Below are positions 41,612 through 50,599 of a stretch of DNA of 64,000 nt, piece by piece. The number at the start of each line of letters is the position of its first letter. Position 1 is the first letter of the stretch. The DNA is taken from contig NZ_JAIBOA010000022.1 of the NCBI RefSeq assembly GCF_019458805.1, positions 1 through 64,000 of the forward strand. Reading direction: 5' to 3'. The translations under genes were made by a program, and so were the position numbers. The notes below the pieces were generated by a model that had not been told where the DNA came from, did no database searches, and saw nothing but the letters and a program-made list of their open reading frames with translations. This DNA is from Actinomadura parmotrematis (GTDB lineage: Bacteria > Actinomycetota > Actinomycetes > Streptosporangiales > Streptosporangiaceae).

Positions 41612-42415
41612 ATGGCGGTTCCCTCCGTACGGGCCGGACTGGCGGTGCCGCTGGTCGCCGTCGCGGTCCTCACCGCATGCGGCGGCCAGGACCCGGTCGC
41701 CGAACCCGGCCGCACCCCGGCCACCCCGGCCACCCCGACCACCCCGACCACCCCGACCACCGGCCCGTCCGCTGCGCCCACGGCGCCGGGCGAGCTCGTG
41801 CTGCGCTGGCGGCTCACCGGCGGCATCGCCGGCATGGGCGGCCCCGGCACGGTCCCCGACTTCTCCCTCTACGGCGACGGCCGCGCCTTCGCCAAGGGCC
41901 TGGAGTACCGGCTGAAGCCCGACGCGCTGCAACGGCTGCTCGACGGCGCGCGCGCAGCCGGGCTCGGCACGCCCCGGCATATCGAGCGCGGCCAGGTCGC
42001 CGACGTCCGGGTCCTGGTGCTGACCTTCGGCGCCGCCCGCACCACGATCTCCCAGCCGGAGGCGGAGAACGTCCCGCAGACGCGCTTCTGGAAGCGGCTC
42101 GACCCGGCCGGCTGGGCCACGTCCGACCAGGCCGCCCCCGCGAAGCCGTACGTCGCCGAACGCGCCGCGGTGATCGCGGGCGACACCGGCGAGGAGCCCG
42201 GCCCCGCCAAGCCCTGGCCGCTCGCGGCGCTCGGCGGCGGGCAGCAGGCCCTCGGCGGGCTCTGCACCGTCTACACCGGCGCGGACGCGCGGACGGCGCA
42301 GCGCGTCGCGGCGTCCCGCGAGGCGCGCTGGCGCAGCGGTGGCAAGGTCTACTCGGTGCGCCTGCGCCCCCTGCTCCCCGACGAGCGCACCTGCGCCGAC
42401 GCCGCCCGCTCCTAA
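41612..42415 (+). CDS. lipoprotein of unknown function
   Basis: A 267-residue protein with a signal peptide ending in lipobox LTAC (Cys23). A Pro/Thr repeat linker (PATPTTPTTPTT) follows, encoded by tandem ACCCCG-type repeats near 41713-41760, then a globular domain starting GELVLRWRLTGGIAG. Two late cysteines (LCTVYTG, ERTCADAA) may form a disulfide. The linker probably spaces the domain from the membrane. The family is not recognised beyond actinobacterial exported proteins. Its stop codon overlaps that of the converging carotenoid oxygenase gene. Confidence 0.82.
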   Translation: MAVPSVRAGLAVPLVAVAVLTACGGQDPVAEPGRTPATPATPTTPTTPTTGPSAAPTAPGELVLRWRLTGGIAGMGGPGTVPDFSLYGDGRAFAKGLEYRLKPDALQRLLDGARAAGLGTPRHIERGQVADVRVLVLTFGAARTTISQPEAENVPQTRFWKRLDPAGWATSDQAAPAKPYVAERAAVIAGDTGEEPGPAKPWPLAALGGGQQALGGLCTVYTGADARTAQRVAASREARWRSGGKVYSVRLRPLLPDERTCADAARS

Positions 42416-44100
42416 CGGGCGTCGAGGTCGGCGGCGACCTCGCGGGTGAGGGCGACCAGGTCCGGGGGCAGGGCGTCCAGGCGGCCGTCGAGGTCGTCGG
42501 CGAAGCGCAGGCGGTCCAGGCCGGGCGGCGCGGGGACGGCGTCGGGCAGCCACGCCGAGTGGATGAGGAACGGCACCGTCGTGCCGTGCGGCGGGGCGAG
42601 GACGGCGACGGGGCCGCGCGCGACGTCGGCGGCGTCGAACACCTCGATCCGGAAGCGGTCGTCGTTGTGGACGGCGACGACCAGGTACCCGTCGTGGCCG
42701 CCGGGGTCGGCGCCCGCGTAGCGGCTGCGGCCGGGCGCGCCGAGGCCGCGCGGGACGAACGCCGGCGACGTCGGGTAGTCGGCGAGGTCGAAGGTCCACT
42801 CGGCGAGCGGCTTCAGGTCGTCGCGGTCCAGGCTGGCGAGGACGGCCGGGGTCTCCTCGGGCGGGAACAGCGACCGGTCGACGCGGTCGCCGTAGTTGGC
42901 GAGCGCCCGCTGGTTGATCGCCTCGGGGTGGAAGCCCAGGTGGACCAGGTGGTGGCGGGTCGGGGCGAGCTGCCCCTCCAGGCTCCAGTCGATCGCCGAC
43001 AGCTCGGCCTGCCACCAGCGGGCCGGGTCGCAGGCGCGGGCGCGTTCGGTGACGCGCCCTGACTCCGGGTCGAAGCGCAGGACGGTGGTGAGCGCGGGAG
43101 TCATGCCGTGGCAGTACATGCCGCGCAGCGCCGGATCGACGGGGCGGCCGAAGGCGTCCAGGTCGTCCTCGCGCAGGTACATGCCGATGTCGACGCCGGG
43201 CGTGTGCTCCATGACGACGTCGATGCCGTCGGAGTCGTCGTAGCGGGCGTAGAAGTGGTTGACCTCGGGCGCGATGCGGAACTCGGCGCAGGCGACGGTG
43301 GCGCGGCCGGGGTCCAGGTCGTCCTTGCGGATCAGCAGGACGGGCCCGTCGGGGTTGTTGGCCACGGTCCGGTCCGCGCCGAAGATCTCATCGGTGTCGA
43401 TCTTGTAGGCGGTGTCGGCGAGGACCAGCCAGTCGCGGGTCTGGGTGATGGTGTGGGTGGCCTGCGGGAGCGTCGCGCCCTCGACGAGCCAGCGCCGCAC
43501 GTGCTTGCCGGTGCCGTCGTAGCGGATCACGTGGACGGTGCCCGTCATGACGTCCCGGCTGACCGTCCAGAGGCAGCCGCGCTCGGGGTCGACCACCGGG
43601 TGCGCCGACGAGGAGACGAGCGGCAGCACCGGCTGGTCGATGGCCGGCTTCCAGCCGTCGCGGTGCCCGACCTCGGCGACGAACGCCAGGGTGACCGGGT
43701 CGACCTCGACGGGCCGGCCCGCGTCCCAGGTCGCGAACAGCCGGTCGCCCCAGGGCAGCGGCGCGGTGTTGGCGGCGTTCTGGAACCCCCACGGGGAGCT
43801 GGTGCCGACGGGCCCGGCGGTGAACAGGTCAGGGCGGGCGCGGCGCAGCCGCACCGACGGGGTGTCGATGACGCGGGGCCGCCAGGCGAACGCGTCCGGC
43901 GGGGCGCCGTCGGTGCCGGGCCGGAGCGCCAGGCGGGCCAGGATCCCGTCGCCGAAGAAGGCGTGCAGCGGGTGGGTGCGCTGGTCGGAGGTGCTGACGA
44001 CGAAGTGGCCGGTGAGGTCGTCCGGCCAGGCGCCCGCGACGACCCGCAGGTCCAGGTCGGTGACGTCGTCCTTGCTGAGGATGGAGCGGGGCACGGGCAC
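42412..44100 (-). CDS. carotenoid cleavage oxygenase family protein
   Basis: A 562-residue protein of the RPE65/carotenoid oxygenase type, a seven-bladed propeller with iron held by four histidines. Candidate iron ligands occur in SSAHPVVDPE, EVNHFYARY, MEHTPGVD and the C-terminal FLIHSAWLP. It opens with a blade typical of the family (DLTGHFVVSTSDQRTHPLHAFFGDGI). Members cleave carotenoids, apocarotenoids or stilbenes with O2. GTG 44100 has AGGAGG 4-5 bases upstream; GTG 44094 is also possible. No carotenoid biosynthesis genes are adjacent. Confidence 0.88.
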   Translation of the reverse strand: MPVPRSILSKDDVTDLDLRVVAGAWPDDLTGHFVVSTSDQRTHPLHAFFGDGILARLALRPGTDGAPPDAFAWRPRVIDTPSVRLRRARPDLFTAGPVGTSSPWGFQNAANTAPLPWGDRLFATWDAGRPVEVDPVTLAFVAEVGHRDGWKPAIDQPVLPLVSSSAHPVVDPERGCLWTVSRDVMTGTVHVIRYDGTGKHVRRWLVEGATLPQATHTITQTRDWLVLADTAYKIDTDEIFGADRTVANNPDGPVLLIRKDDLDPGRATVACAEFRIAPEVNHFYARYDDSDGIDVVMEHTPGVDIGMYLREDDLDAFGRPVDPALRGMYCHGMTPALTTVLRFDPESGRVTERARACDPARWWQAELSAIDWSLEGQLAPTRHHLVHLGFHPEAINQRALANYGDRVDRSLFPPEETPAVLASLDRDDLKPLAEWTFDLADYPTSPAFVPRGLGAPGRSRYAGADPGGHDGYLVVAVHNDDRFRIEVFDAADVARGPVAVLAPPHGTTVPFLIHSAWLPDAVPAPPGLDRLRFADDLDGRLDALPPDLVALTREVAADLDAR

Positions 44101-44257
44101 GGCGCCTCCTGCGGGGGTTCGTCCGGCGACGGACCCAATGAACCGCCCGCACCCGCCCGTCGTCAAGACCCTAACGACTATCGGGTGGCGCCCCCGTGGT
44201 CCGTCCCGGACCGCCGGTACCCTGGCCGGGAACGCGGGACGCGAGGAGGGGGCGCCG

Positions 44258-44758
44258 ATGGCCGAGCCGGCACCGGTGACCGTCCGGCGCGCGAGCGCCG
44301 CCGACGTCGCGCGGATCGGCGAGCTGACCGTCGAGGTGTACGTCCACGGCGGCCTCGTCGGCCCGGAGTCCGGCTACGTGGCCACGCTGGCCGACGCCGC
44401 CGACCGCGCCGCGAAGGCCGAGCTGCTCGTCGCCGTCGCCGACCACGACGTCGTAGGCGCCGTCGCCTACGCGCCGCCCGGCAGCCCGTACGCCGAGCTC
44501 GCCGGGCCAGACGAGGGCGAGTTCCGGATGCTGGCGGTGCTGGAGAAGGCGCGCGGGCGCGGCGCCGGACGCGCGCTCGTGCAGGCGTGCGTCGACCGGG
44601 CGCGCGCGGCGGGGCTGCGCGGCCTGCGGCTGTCCACGCAGCGGAACATGCGCGACGCGCACCGCCTCTACGAGCGCATGGGCTTCGTCCGCACGCCCGA
44701 CCGCGACTGGTCGCCCGCGCCGGGCGTGGACCTCGTCACCTATCGCCTGGCCCTCTGA
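44258..44758 (+). CDS. GNAT family N-acetyltransferase
   Basis: A 166-residue acetyltransferase with RRASAADVARIGELTVEVYVHGG, FRMLAVLEKARGRGAGRALVQA (acetyl-CoA loop) and RDAHRLYERMGFVRTPDRDW. The last segment is typical of GNATs with unknown small-molecule substrates. ATG 44258 has GAGGAGGGGG upstream. It is transcribed away from the carotenoid oxygenase. Confidence 0.88.
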   Translation: MAEPAPVTVRRASAADVARIGELTVEVYVHGGLVGPESGYVATLADAADRAAKAELLVAVADHDVVGAVAYAPPGSPYAELAGPDEGEFRMLAVLEKARGRGAGRALVQACVDRARAAGLRGLRLSTQRNMRDAHRLYERMGFVRTPDRDWSPAPGVDLVTYRLAL

Positions 44759-44776
44759 CCGGCCTCGCGGCAGGGG

Positions 44777-44974
44777 TCAGACGCCGTGCAGCTCGCCGTG
44801 GCGGGAGCAGCTCGCCGTCCAGCCGGTCGGCGTCACCTGGACGACCATCCGGCGGCGGCAGGCCGCGCAGTAGCGCGGCGGCTCCATCTCGCGCGCCGTC
44901 CGGCACGCCTCGTGCGCGGCATCGTCCGGCCCGCCGGCCGGCTCGCCGCAGCGGTCGCAGTAGGTCGTCTCCAC
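44777..44974 (-). CDS. bsaP: biotin synthase auxiliary protein BsaP
   Basis: A 65-residue protein with six cysteines (6, 9, 24, 36, 39, 56) in the pattern YCDRCGEP, HEAC, PPRYCAACRRRMVVQVTPTGW and SCSRHG. This matches the small Cys-rich protein that mycobacterial biotin synthases need to turn dethiobiotin into biotin, probably through iron-sulfur cluster supply. In mycobacteria it is next to bioB; here it is 4 kb away on the same strand. GTG 44974 is chosen because TAGGGT lies 7 bases upstream, giving a leaderless message. Confidence 0.75.
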   Translation of the reverse strand: METTYCDRCGEPAGGPDDAAHEACRTAREMEPPRYCAACRRRMVVQVTPTGWTASCSRHGELHGV

Positions 44975-44981
44975 AGGCCGC

Positions 44982-44987
44982 ACCCTA
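44982..44987 (-). promoter_or_regulatory. leaderless -10 element for bsaP
   Basis: TAGGGT on the minus strand lies 7 bases before GTG 44974. Confidence 0.5.
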
Positions 44988-45006
44988 CCCCCGCCCGGCC
45001 CGGCGC

Positions 45007-46344
45007 TCAGCGGGCCCGCATCCGCGCGACGATGCCGGTGTCGTAGTCGCCGGCGGTGAAGCCCGGGTCGTCCAGGAGCTCGGCGAGGAACGGCAGGTTC
45101 GTCGCCGGGCCGTCGATGCGGAACGCCGCGACGGCGGCGCGGGCGCGGGCCAGCGCGGCCGGGCGGTCGGCGGCGTGCACGCACAGCTTGGCGAGCAGCG
45201 GGTCGTAGAAGGGGGTGACGGTGTTGCCCTCGATGTAGCCGGCGTCGATGCGGATGCCGTCGCCGACCGGCTCCTCCCAGTGCTCGATCCGGCCGGCGCT
45301 CGGCCGGAACCGCTGCGGGTCCTCGGCGTAGACGCGCAGCTCCAGGGCGTGCCCGCGAGGCTGGACGGCGCCGATCCCGACGGGGTCGCCGGCCGCGAGG
45401 AGGAGCTGCTGCTCGACGAGGTCGACGCCGGTGACCATCTCGGTGATCGGGTGCTCCACCTGGAGCCGGGTGTTCATCTCCAGGAAGAAGAACTCCCCCG
45501 CCGCCGGGTCGAGGAGGAACTCGACGGTGCCGGCGCTGCGGTAGCCGACGGCCCGCCCGGCGGCGACCGCCGCGTCCAGCATCCGGGCGCGCAGCTCGGG
45601 CGTGAGGGCGGGCGACGGGGTCTCCTCGGCGACCTTGCGGTGGCGGCGCTGCACCGAGCAGTCGCGCTCGCCGAGCGCGACGACGGTGCCGTCGGCGAGC
45701 CCGAAGATCTGCACCTCGACGTGGCGGGCGCCCTCGATGTAGCGCTCCACCAGGACGTCGCCGCCGCCGAAGTGGCGCTCGGCGCCGGCGCGGGCCGAGC
45801 GGTACGCCTGGCGCAGCGCGGGCTCGTCCGCCGCCGCGGCGAGGCCGAGGCCGCCGCCGCCGAGGGCGGCCTTCACCATGACGGGGTAGCCGATCCGGGC
45901 GGCCTCCTCGACGGCGGTGGCCTCGTCGGGCACCGGCTCCCAGCTCCCCGGCGCGACCGGGACGCCGGCCTCCTTCATCAGGTTCCGCGCGTTGATCTTG
46001 TCGCCCATGCGGGCGATGGCGAGCGGCGGCGGCCCCACCCAGGCGAGGCCGGCGTCCAGCACGTCCTGCGCGAACGCGGCGCTCTCGGCGAGGAACCCGT
46101 AGCCGGGGTGCACGGCGCGCGCGTTGGAGCGCTCGGCGGCCTCCAGCACCGACGCGGCGTCCAGATAGCTACGGGCGGGCTCCGGCGGCCCGATGAGGAC
46201 GGCCTCGTCGGCCTCGGCGACGAACGGCAGCGCGGCGTCGGCCTCGGAGTACACCGCGATCGACTTGGCGCCGAGGCCGCGGACGGTCTGGATGATCCGG
46301 CTGGCGGCCTCGCCGCGGTTCGCCACGAGCACGGATTCGAACAC
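45007..46344 (-). CDS. biotin carboxylase (acyl-CoA carboxylase subunit without BCCP)
   Basis: A 445-residue ATP-grasp enzyme: LVANRGEAASRIIQTVRGLG, VHPGYGFLAES, VMVKAALGGGGLGL, EMNTRLQVEHPITEMVTGVDLV and a C-terminal biotin carboxylase domain ending at about residue 440. It lacks the biotinylated carrier domain (no MKM motif) found in longer actinobacterial AccA proteins, so it would need a separate BCCP. It carboxylates biotin with bicarbonate and ATP. It is followed after 32 bases by bsaP. A GAGGAG site precedes the GTG start. Confidence 0.92.
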   Translation of the reverse strand: MFESVLVANRGEAASRIIQTVRGLGAKSIAVYSEADAALPFVAEADEAVLIGPPEPARSYLDAASVLEAAERSNARAVHPGYGFLAESAAFAQDVLDAGLAWVGPPPLAIARMGDKINARNLMKEAGVPVAPGSWEPVPDEATAVEEAARIGYPVMVKAALGGGGLGLAAAADEPALRQAYRSARAGAERHFGGGDVLVERYIEGARHVEVQIFGLADGTVVALGERDCSVQRRHRKVAEETPSPALTPELRARMLDAAVAAGRAVGYRSAGTVEFLLDPAAGEFFFLEMNTRLQVEHPITEMVTGVDLVEQQLLLAAGDPVGIGAVQPRGHALELRVYAEDPQRFRPSAGRIEHWEEPVGDGIRIDAGYIEGNTVTPFYDPLLAKLCVHAADRPAALARARAAVAAFRIDGPATNLPFLAELLDDPGFTAGDYDTGIVARMRAR

Positions 46345-46523
46345 CTGTCGCCACTCCTCACGCCGATCGCGGGGCCGGCCCGTGCCGCTCCCCCGCCGAC
46401 CCTAGCGGCGGCGCGGCCGGTGGCGGCCCTGGACGGCGACAAAGACCGGCTCCCGGGTCCTGTCGGCAGCGGTGCTTCCCCCCAGGTCCCAGCGGAAACG
46501 CCCGTCCCGCCCGTCCCGCCCGT

Positions 46524-47861
46524 TCAGAGGCGGGGGCGGCGGTCCACGACGCGGCCGAGCGCCTCCACGACCGCCGGATCGTACTCGGCGGCCGAGTCGA
46601 GGCGGAGCCGCTCCAGGACGGCGGCGCCGCGGTCGCGGTCGGCGGAGTCGCCGACCAGGTCGTCGTAGGCGTTGGCGACCTTGATGATGCGGCTGGCGAG
46701 CGGCGGCGGCAGCGGCGGCGCGACGGCCGACCCGGCGCCCGCGGCGGCGGCGTGCCCGGTGCGGTAGGGGTGCGAGGACTGGCGGACGATGTGCGCGACC
46801 CGGTCGAGGACGCCGGTCTGGCGGATGACCTCGGCGCCGAGCTCGGCGATGCGGCGCTGCTCGGCGGGCGAGGCGAGGACGGTGGCGCCGCCGGGGATCG
46901 GGTCGCCGAGCGAGAGCTGCCCGATGTCGTGCATGAGCGCGGCGTACTCCAGCTCCAGCAGCTCCTCCTCGGACATGCCGAGCTCGCGGCCCATCGCGAC
47001 CGACAGCCGCGACACCCGCCGCGAGTGGCCCGTCTCGACGTAGCCGCCGACCTCGGTGACGCGCGACAGGGCGCGGACCGTCTGCAGGTAGGTGGCGCGG
47101 ATGCCGGCGTACCGCCGGAACGCGAACTGCGACACCAGGATCGGGACGGTGAACACCAGCAGCGCCGCCGGGCCCATCACGGTCGTGGCGACGGCGATGA
47201 GCATGGCGGTGGCGCTCGTCGCGGCGCAGAGCGCCATCTTGGCGCCGATCTCGTCGCGGATCGCGATGCCGAGCCGGGCCCGCACCGCCTCGGCGCGGAT
47301 CAGCGCGGCGATCAGCACGTCGGTGAAGCAGGACCCGACGACGACCAGGCCCATCAGCACGATCAGCACCGGCCACTTCGGGTCGAGCGCGAGCAGCGGC
47401 CGGAAGCAGGTGGCGACGACGGCGACGGTGATGAGGCGGCGGGCCATCGCGTCGAGGCGCGGGGTGCGGCCGACCAGCACGTGCGGCAGCGACCCGACGA
47501 TCATCCCGGCGGCGGTGATCGCGACGACCTGGAAGGTGGAGTGCACCGCGGGCACCACGTCCAGCGACGCGGCCTGGCCGGAGCGCTCGGGGCCGACGCC
47601 GACGAGCAGCGCGTAGCCGAGCGCGCCCGCCGACGCGACCGGCGCGACCTCGCGGTTGCCCGGCATCACCATGCGGAACAGCTCGCCGAGCGCGATGAGG
47701 ACGCCGAACACCAGCGCGACGTCGGGCTGCGCGACGCCGACGACGGCGACCTGGGTGACCGCGACCAGCACGCCGAGCCCGGCGAGCGCGACGAGCAGCA
47801 GGTAGCCCGAGTCGACGGTCTGCCAGCGCTGCCGCTCGCGGGCGGCCGTCCGGACGGTCAT
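46524..47861 (-). CDS. membrane HD-domain protein with degenerate HD-GYP motif
   Basis: A 445-residue protein with about eight hydrophobic segments (residues ~18-240) and a cytoplasmic HD domain. The first HD motifs are kept (ETGHSRRVSRLSVAM, ALMHDIGQL), but the HHE...GYP segment is replaced by RQSSHPYRTGH followed by an Ala/Pro stretch. The later VADAFDAM motif reads VANAYDDLV. It therefore probably lacks cyclic-di-GMP phosphodiesterase activity or works on something else. It overlaps the upstream canonical HD-GYP gene by 4 bases. Confidence 0.87.
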   Translation of the reverse strand: MTVRTAARERQRWQTVDSGYLLLVALAGLGVLVAVTQVAVVGVAQPDVALVFGVLIALGELFRMVMPGNREVAPVASAGALGYALLVGVGPERSGQAASLDVVPAVHSTFQVVAITAAGMIVGSLPHVLVGRTPRLDAMARRLITVAVVATCFRPLLALDPKWPVLIVLMGLVVVGSCFTDVLIAALIRAEAVRARLGIAIRDEIGAKMALCAATSATAMLIAVATTVMGPAALLVFTVPILVSQFAFRRYAGIRATYLQTVRALSRVTEVGGYVETGHSRRVSRLSVAMGRELGMSEEELLELEYAALMHDIGQLSLGDPIPGGATVLASPAEQRRIAELGAEVIRQTGVLDRVAHIVRQSSHPYRTGHAAAAGAGSAVAPPLPPPLASRIIKVANAYDDLVGDSADRDRGAAVLERLRLDSAAEYDPAVVEALGRVVDRRPRL

Positions 47862-49204
47862 CTGGCGGCCCCGTCCCGGGCGATGCGGATCGGCTCGGTC
47901 GGGTCGTCGTGGTCCTGGCGGGTGGTCTGGGCGACGTCGTCGTCGGGCAGCACCGGCGGCTGCGGCGGCTCCCAGCCGTCGCGCTCCAGCGCCCGCAGGA
48001 ACGCCTCGACGATCACCGGGTCGAAGTGGTCGCCGGCGCTGCGGCGCAGCTCGGTGACGGCCGCCTCCACGCTGCGCGCGGCCCGGTAGGAGCGGGTGGA
48101 GGTCATCGCGTCGAACGCGTCGGCCACCGAGATGACCCGGGCGAACTCGGGGATCTCCTCGCCGGCGAGGCCCATCGGGTAGCCGCGGCCGTTCATCTTC
48201 TCGTGGTGGTGCATGATCCCGGCGAGCGCCTCGTCCAGGAACCCGATCTCGCGGACGATCTCCAGGCCGCGCATCGGGTGGAGCTGGATCGCGGCGAACT
48301 CCTCCTCGGTCATCGGGCCGTCCTTGCGCAGCACCTTGGTCGGCACGCCGAGCTTGCCGACGTCGTGCAGCATGCCCGCCATCCGGATGGCCTCGACCCG
48401 GTCGGCGCGCATCCCGATCTCCTGGGCGATCATGACCGAGCCGCGGGAGACCCGCTCGGAGTGGCCGCGGGTGTAGTAGTCCTTGGTCTCCACCGCCTGG
48501 CAGAGCGCGGCGAGCGTCGCGGCGTGCGCCTGCTGCTGGGCGTGCGCCTGCTCCAGCGCCCAGCGGGCGATGAACAGCGGCAGCAGCACGAGGACGGCGG
48601 CGAACGCCTGGATGCCCGGCCAGAGGCCCGCGATGAGCAGCCCGAACATGCCGTAGCCGAGGCAGCCGAAGGCGAGCTGGCCGCTCTCGCGCAGCAGCGT
48701 GCGGGCGGTCTCCTGCTTGGCCAGCAGCAGGATGCCGGTCATCAGCGTCAGGTTGACCAGCACGAAGGTGATGAGGGCGCCGAGGAAGGGCCCGATGACG
48801 TGCTCGACCCACTCCTGCCGGCCGGCCTCGAAGCGGTGCCCGCCGAGGAGGTCGAACACCACGCCCGAGGCGTAGCCGCTCAGCGCGAACTGGGCGCCGT
48901 TGAACAGCCGCTTGACGGGCGCGAAGAAGCGCTGCCCGGTGACGATCGCGACGGCGCCGAGCAGCGCCGCGCCGTAGGGGCCGAGCAGCACGACGCCGGC
49001 GAGCGCCGCGGCGAAGCCGAGGGACACGCGGGCGCGGGCGACGTTGAGCTGCGCCGGGGCCGAGTCGCACACCAGGAACAGCACGGCCAGCACCGCGAGC
49101 GCGCGCCAGTCGAGATCGCCGTAGGGTGCCGTCGCGATGACGTAGGCCGCCAGCGCGGCCACACCGCAGACGTACACCCACGCGGCGAGAGGTAGTCCAC
49201 GCAT
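47858..49204 (-). CDS. membrane HD-GYP domain protein, likely cyclic-di-GMP phosphodiesterase
   Basis: A 448-residue protein with about seven membrane segments (residues ~5-220) and a canonical HD-GYP domain: YYTRGHSERVSRGS, MLHDVGKLGVP, HHHEKMNGRGYP and VADAFDAMTSTRSYR. HD-GYP enzymes hydrolyse cyclic-di-GMP. The sensor part is the membrane domain itself, a MASE-like unit of unknown ligand. It is the first gene of a two-gene operon. Confidence 0.92.
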   Translation of the reverse strand: MRGLPLAAWVYVCGVAALAAYVIATAPYGDLDWRALAVLAVLFLVCDSAPAQLNVARARVSLGFAAALAGVVLLGPYGAALLGAVAIVTGQRFFAPVKRLFNGAQFALSGYASGVVFDLLGGHRFEAGRQEWVEHVIGPFLGALITFVLVNLTLMTGILLLAKQETARTLLRESGQLAFGCLGYGMFGLLIAGLWPGIQAFAAVLVLLPLFIARWALEQAHAQQQAHAATLAALCQAVETKDYYTRGHSERVSRGSVMIAQEIGMRADRVEAIRMAGMLHDVGKLGVPTKVLRKDGPMTEEEFAAIQLHPMRGLEIVREIGFLDEALAGIMHHHEKMNGRGYPMGLAGEEIPEFARVISVADAFDAMTSTRSYRAARSVEAAVTELRRSAGDHFDPVIVEAFLRALERDGWEPPQPPVLPDDDVAQTTRQDHDDPTEPIRIARDGAAR

Positions 49205-49651
49205 AGCCGCCCCTTGGGGAGTGACGCAGTGCGGGCTGCCGTCCTCGGTCCGGGCGCGGTCGGCGCCCTGCCCGGCGCCGATGACCGCGTCTAGACCCAG
49301 GACACGCCCATGGGCAGGTTCAGTGCCGGTGCCCCCGGCGCGCCGGCGGCACCCGCGGTGCCGCGACCGATCCGCTTCCGATCGACCATGTCCCGAGATC
49401 TCCCCCCGCGCGCGTGGAGACGGGGCCGCCCTCCGCGGCCCCCGGGCCCGCTCTCGTCGCCAAGGCGCGCTCCGCTGGTCCCCGCCACTGAATTCGACCC
49501 AAGCCTAACGCGAGAGGCGCAGGTCACACAGGCAAGCCGGGAATCGTGAGCAAAGCGTGAAGTAATCGTCACCAGAGGTGAGCGGCATTCCCGAAAAAGC
49601 GACGGCGCGTACACGCACAAATGTTCTGCACGTGCATTGGCGATGTGCATT
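49205..49651. other. 447-bp intergenic region, A/T-enriched at its right side
   Basis: It is the upstream region of the HD-GYP operon (minus strand) and the downstream region of the epimerase gene. Bases 49500-49660 are clearly lower in G+C than the flanks and contain the palindrome TGCACGTGCA (49627-49636) and repeated GTGCAT. A minus-strand frame of 119 codons (49291-49650) looks non-coding. No RNA gene was recognised. Confidence 0.5.
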
Positions 49652-50569
49652 TCATGTCGTGCGCGAGCGCGCCCACGCGACCGTGGCGGCGAGGCCCTCG
49701 GCCAGCGGGGTGCGGGCCGTCCAGCCGAGGTCGCGCTCGGTCGCCGACGGGTCGACCGCCATCGCGGGCAGGTCGCCGAGGCGGGGCGGCGCGAACGCCG
49801 GGTCGTCGGGCGCGCCCGCGGCCCCGGCGACCAGCGCGTGCAGGTCGCGGTCGGTGGTCTGGCGGCCGGTGCCGACGTTGAACCGGCCCCCGCCGCCCGC
49901 CTCGCCCGCCGCGCGGGCGAAGGCGTCCACGACGTCCAGGACGTAGACGTAGTCGCGGGTCTGGGTGCCGTCGCCGAACACCCGCGTCGGGCGGCCGGCC
50001 AGCAGCGCGTCGGTGAAGATCGAGATGACGCCGGCCTCGCCCTCGGGCGTCTGGCGCGGCCCGTAGACGTTGGCGAGGGCGAGCGTGGTGAAGTCCAGGC
50101 CGTGCAGCCTGCGGTACATCCCGGCGTACACCTCGCCCGTCACCTTGGAGGCGGCGTACGGCGAGGCGGGGCGGAGCGGGGCGTCGTTCGGGACGGGCAG
50201 CGCGTCGGGCACGCCGTACACCGCGCAGCTGGAGGTGAACACCACCTTGCGGCTGCCCGCCCGGAGCGCCGCCTCCAGCACGTTGGCGGTGCCGAGCACG
50301 TTGACCCGGGCGTCGTGGCGCGGGTCCTCGACGCTGCGGCGCACGCTGACCTGGGCGGCCAGGTGGCAGACGACCTCGGGGCCGAAGCCCTTCACCCGGT
50401 CCGCGAGCGCGGGGGCGGCGACGTCCATCCGCCACAGGTCGACGCCGGGGCGCTCGTTCGCGCCGCCGGACATGTCGTCCAGCCCGGCGACCTCGTGGCC
50501 GTCGGAGACCAGGCGGTCGGCGAGGTGGGAACCGATGAACCCGGCGGCGCCGGTCACGAGAACGCGCAT
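49652..50569 (-). CDS. NAD-dependent epimerase/dehydratase (UDP-glucose 4-epimerase-like)
   Basis: A 305-residue extended SDR with GAAGFIGSHLADRL (7-20), HLAAQVSVRRSVEDP, the catalytic SPYAASKVTGE (YxxxK) and YVYVLDVVDAFARA. It most resembles GalE-type UDP-hexose 4-epimerases of Actinobacteria and would feed cell-wall or glycan sugars. ATG 50569 has TATCGT 6 bases upstream and no ribosome site, so it is probably leaderless. No glycosyltransferases are adjacent. Confidence 0.9.
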   Translation of the reverse strand: MRVLVTGAAGFIGSHLADRLVSDGHEVAGLDDMSGGANERPGVDLWRMDVAAPALADRVKGFGPEVVCHLAAQVSVRRSVEDPRHDARVNVLGTANVLEAALRAGSRKVVFTSSCAVYGVPDALPVPNDAPLRPASPYAASKVTGEVYAGMYRRLHGLDFTTLALANVYGPRQTPEGEAGVISIFTDALLAGRPTRVFGDGTQTRDYVYVLDVVDAFARAAGEAGGGGRFNVGTGRQTTDRDLHALVAGAAGAPDDPAFAPPRLGDLPAMAVDPSATERDLGWTARTPLAEGLAATVAWARSRTT

Positions 50570-50575
50570 CCCAGC

Positions 50576-50581
50576 ACGATA
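50576..50581 (-). promoter_or_regulatory. leaderless -10 element for the epimerase gene
   Basis: TATCGT on the minus strand lies 6 bases before ATG 50569. Confidence 0.5.
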
Positions 50582-50599
50582 GCCGGGCCGCGAGCGGCG

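Noticed and set aside
49291..49650. 119-codon minus-strand frame in the HD-GYP upstream region
   Set aside because: Composition is unlike a protein, there is no ribosome site, and it overlaps the A/T-rich regulatory stretch.
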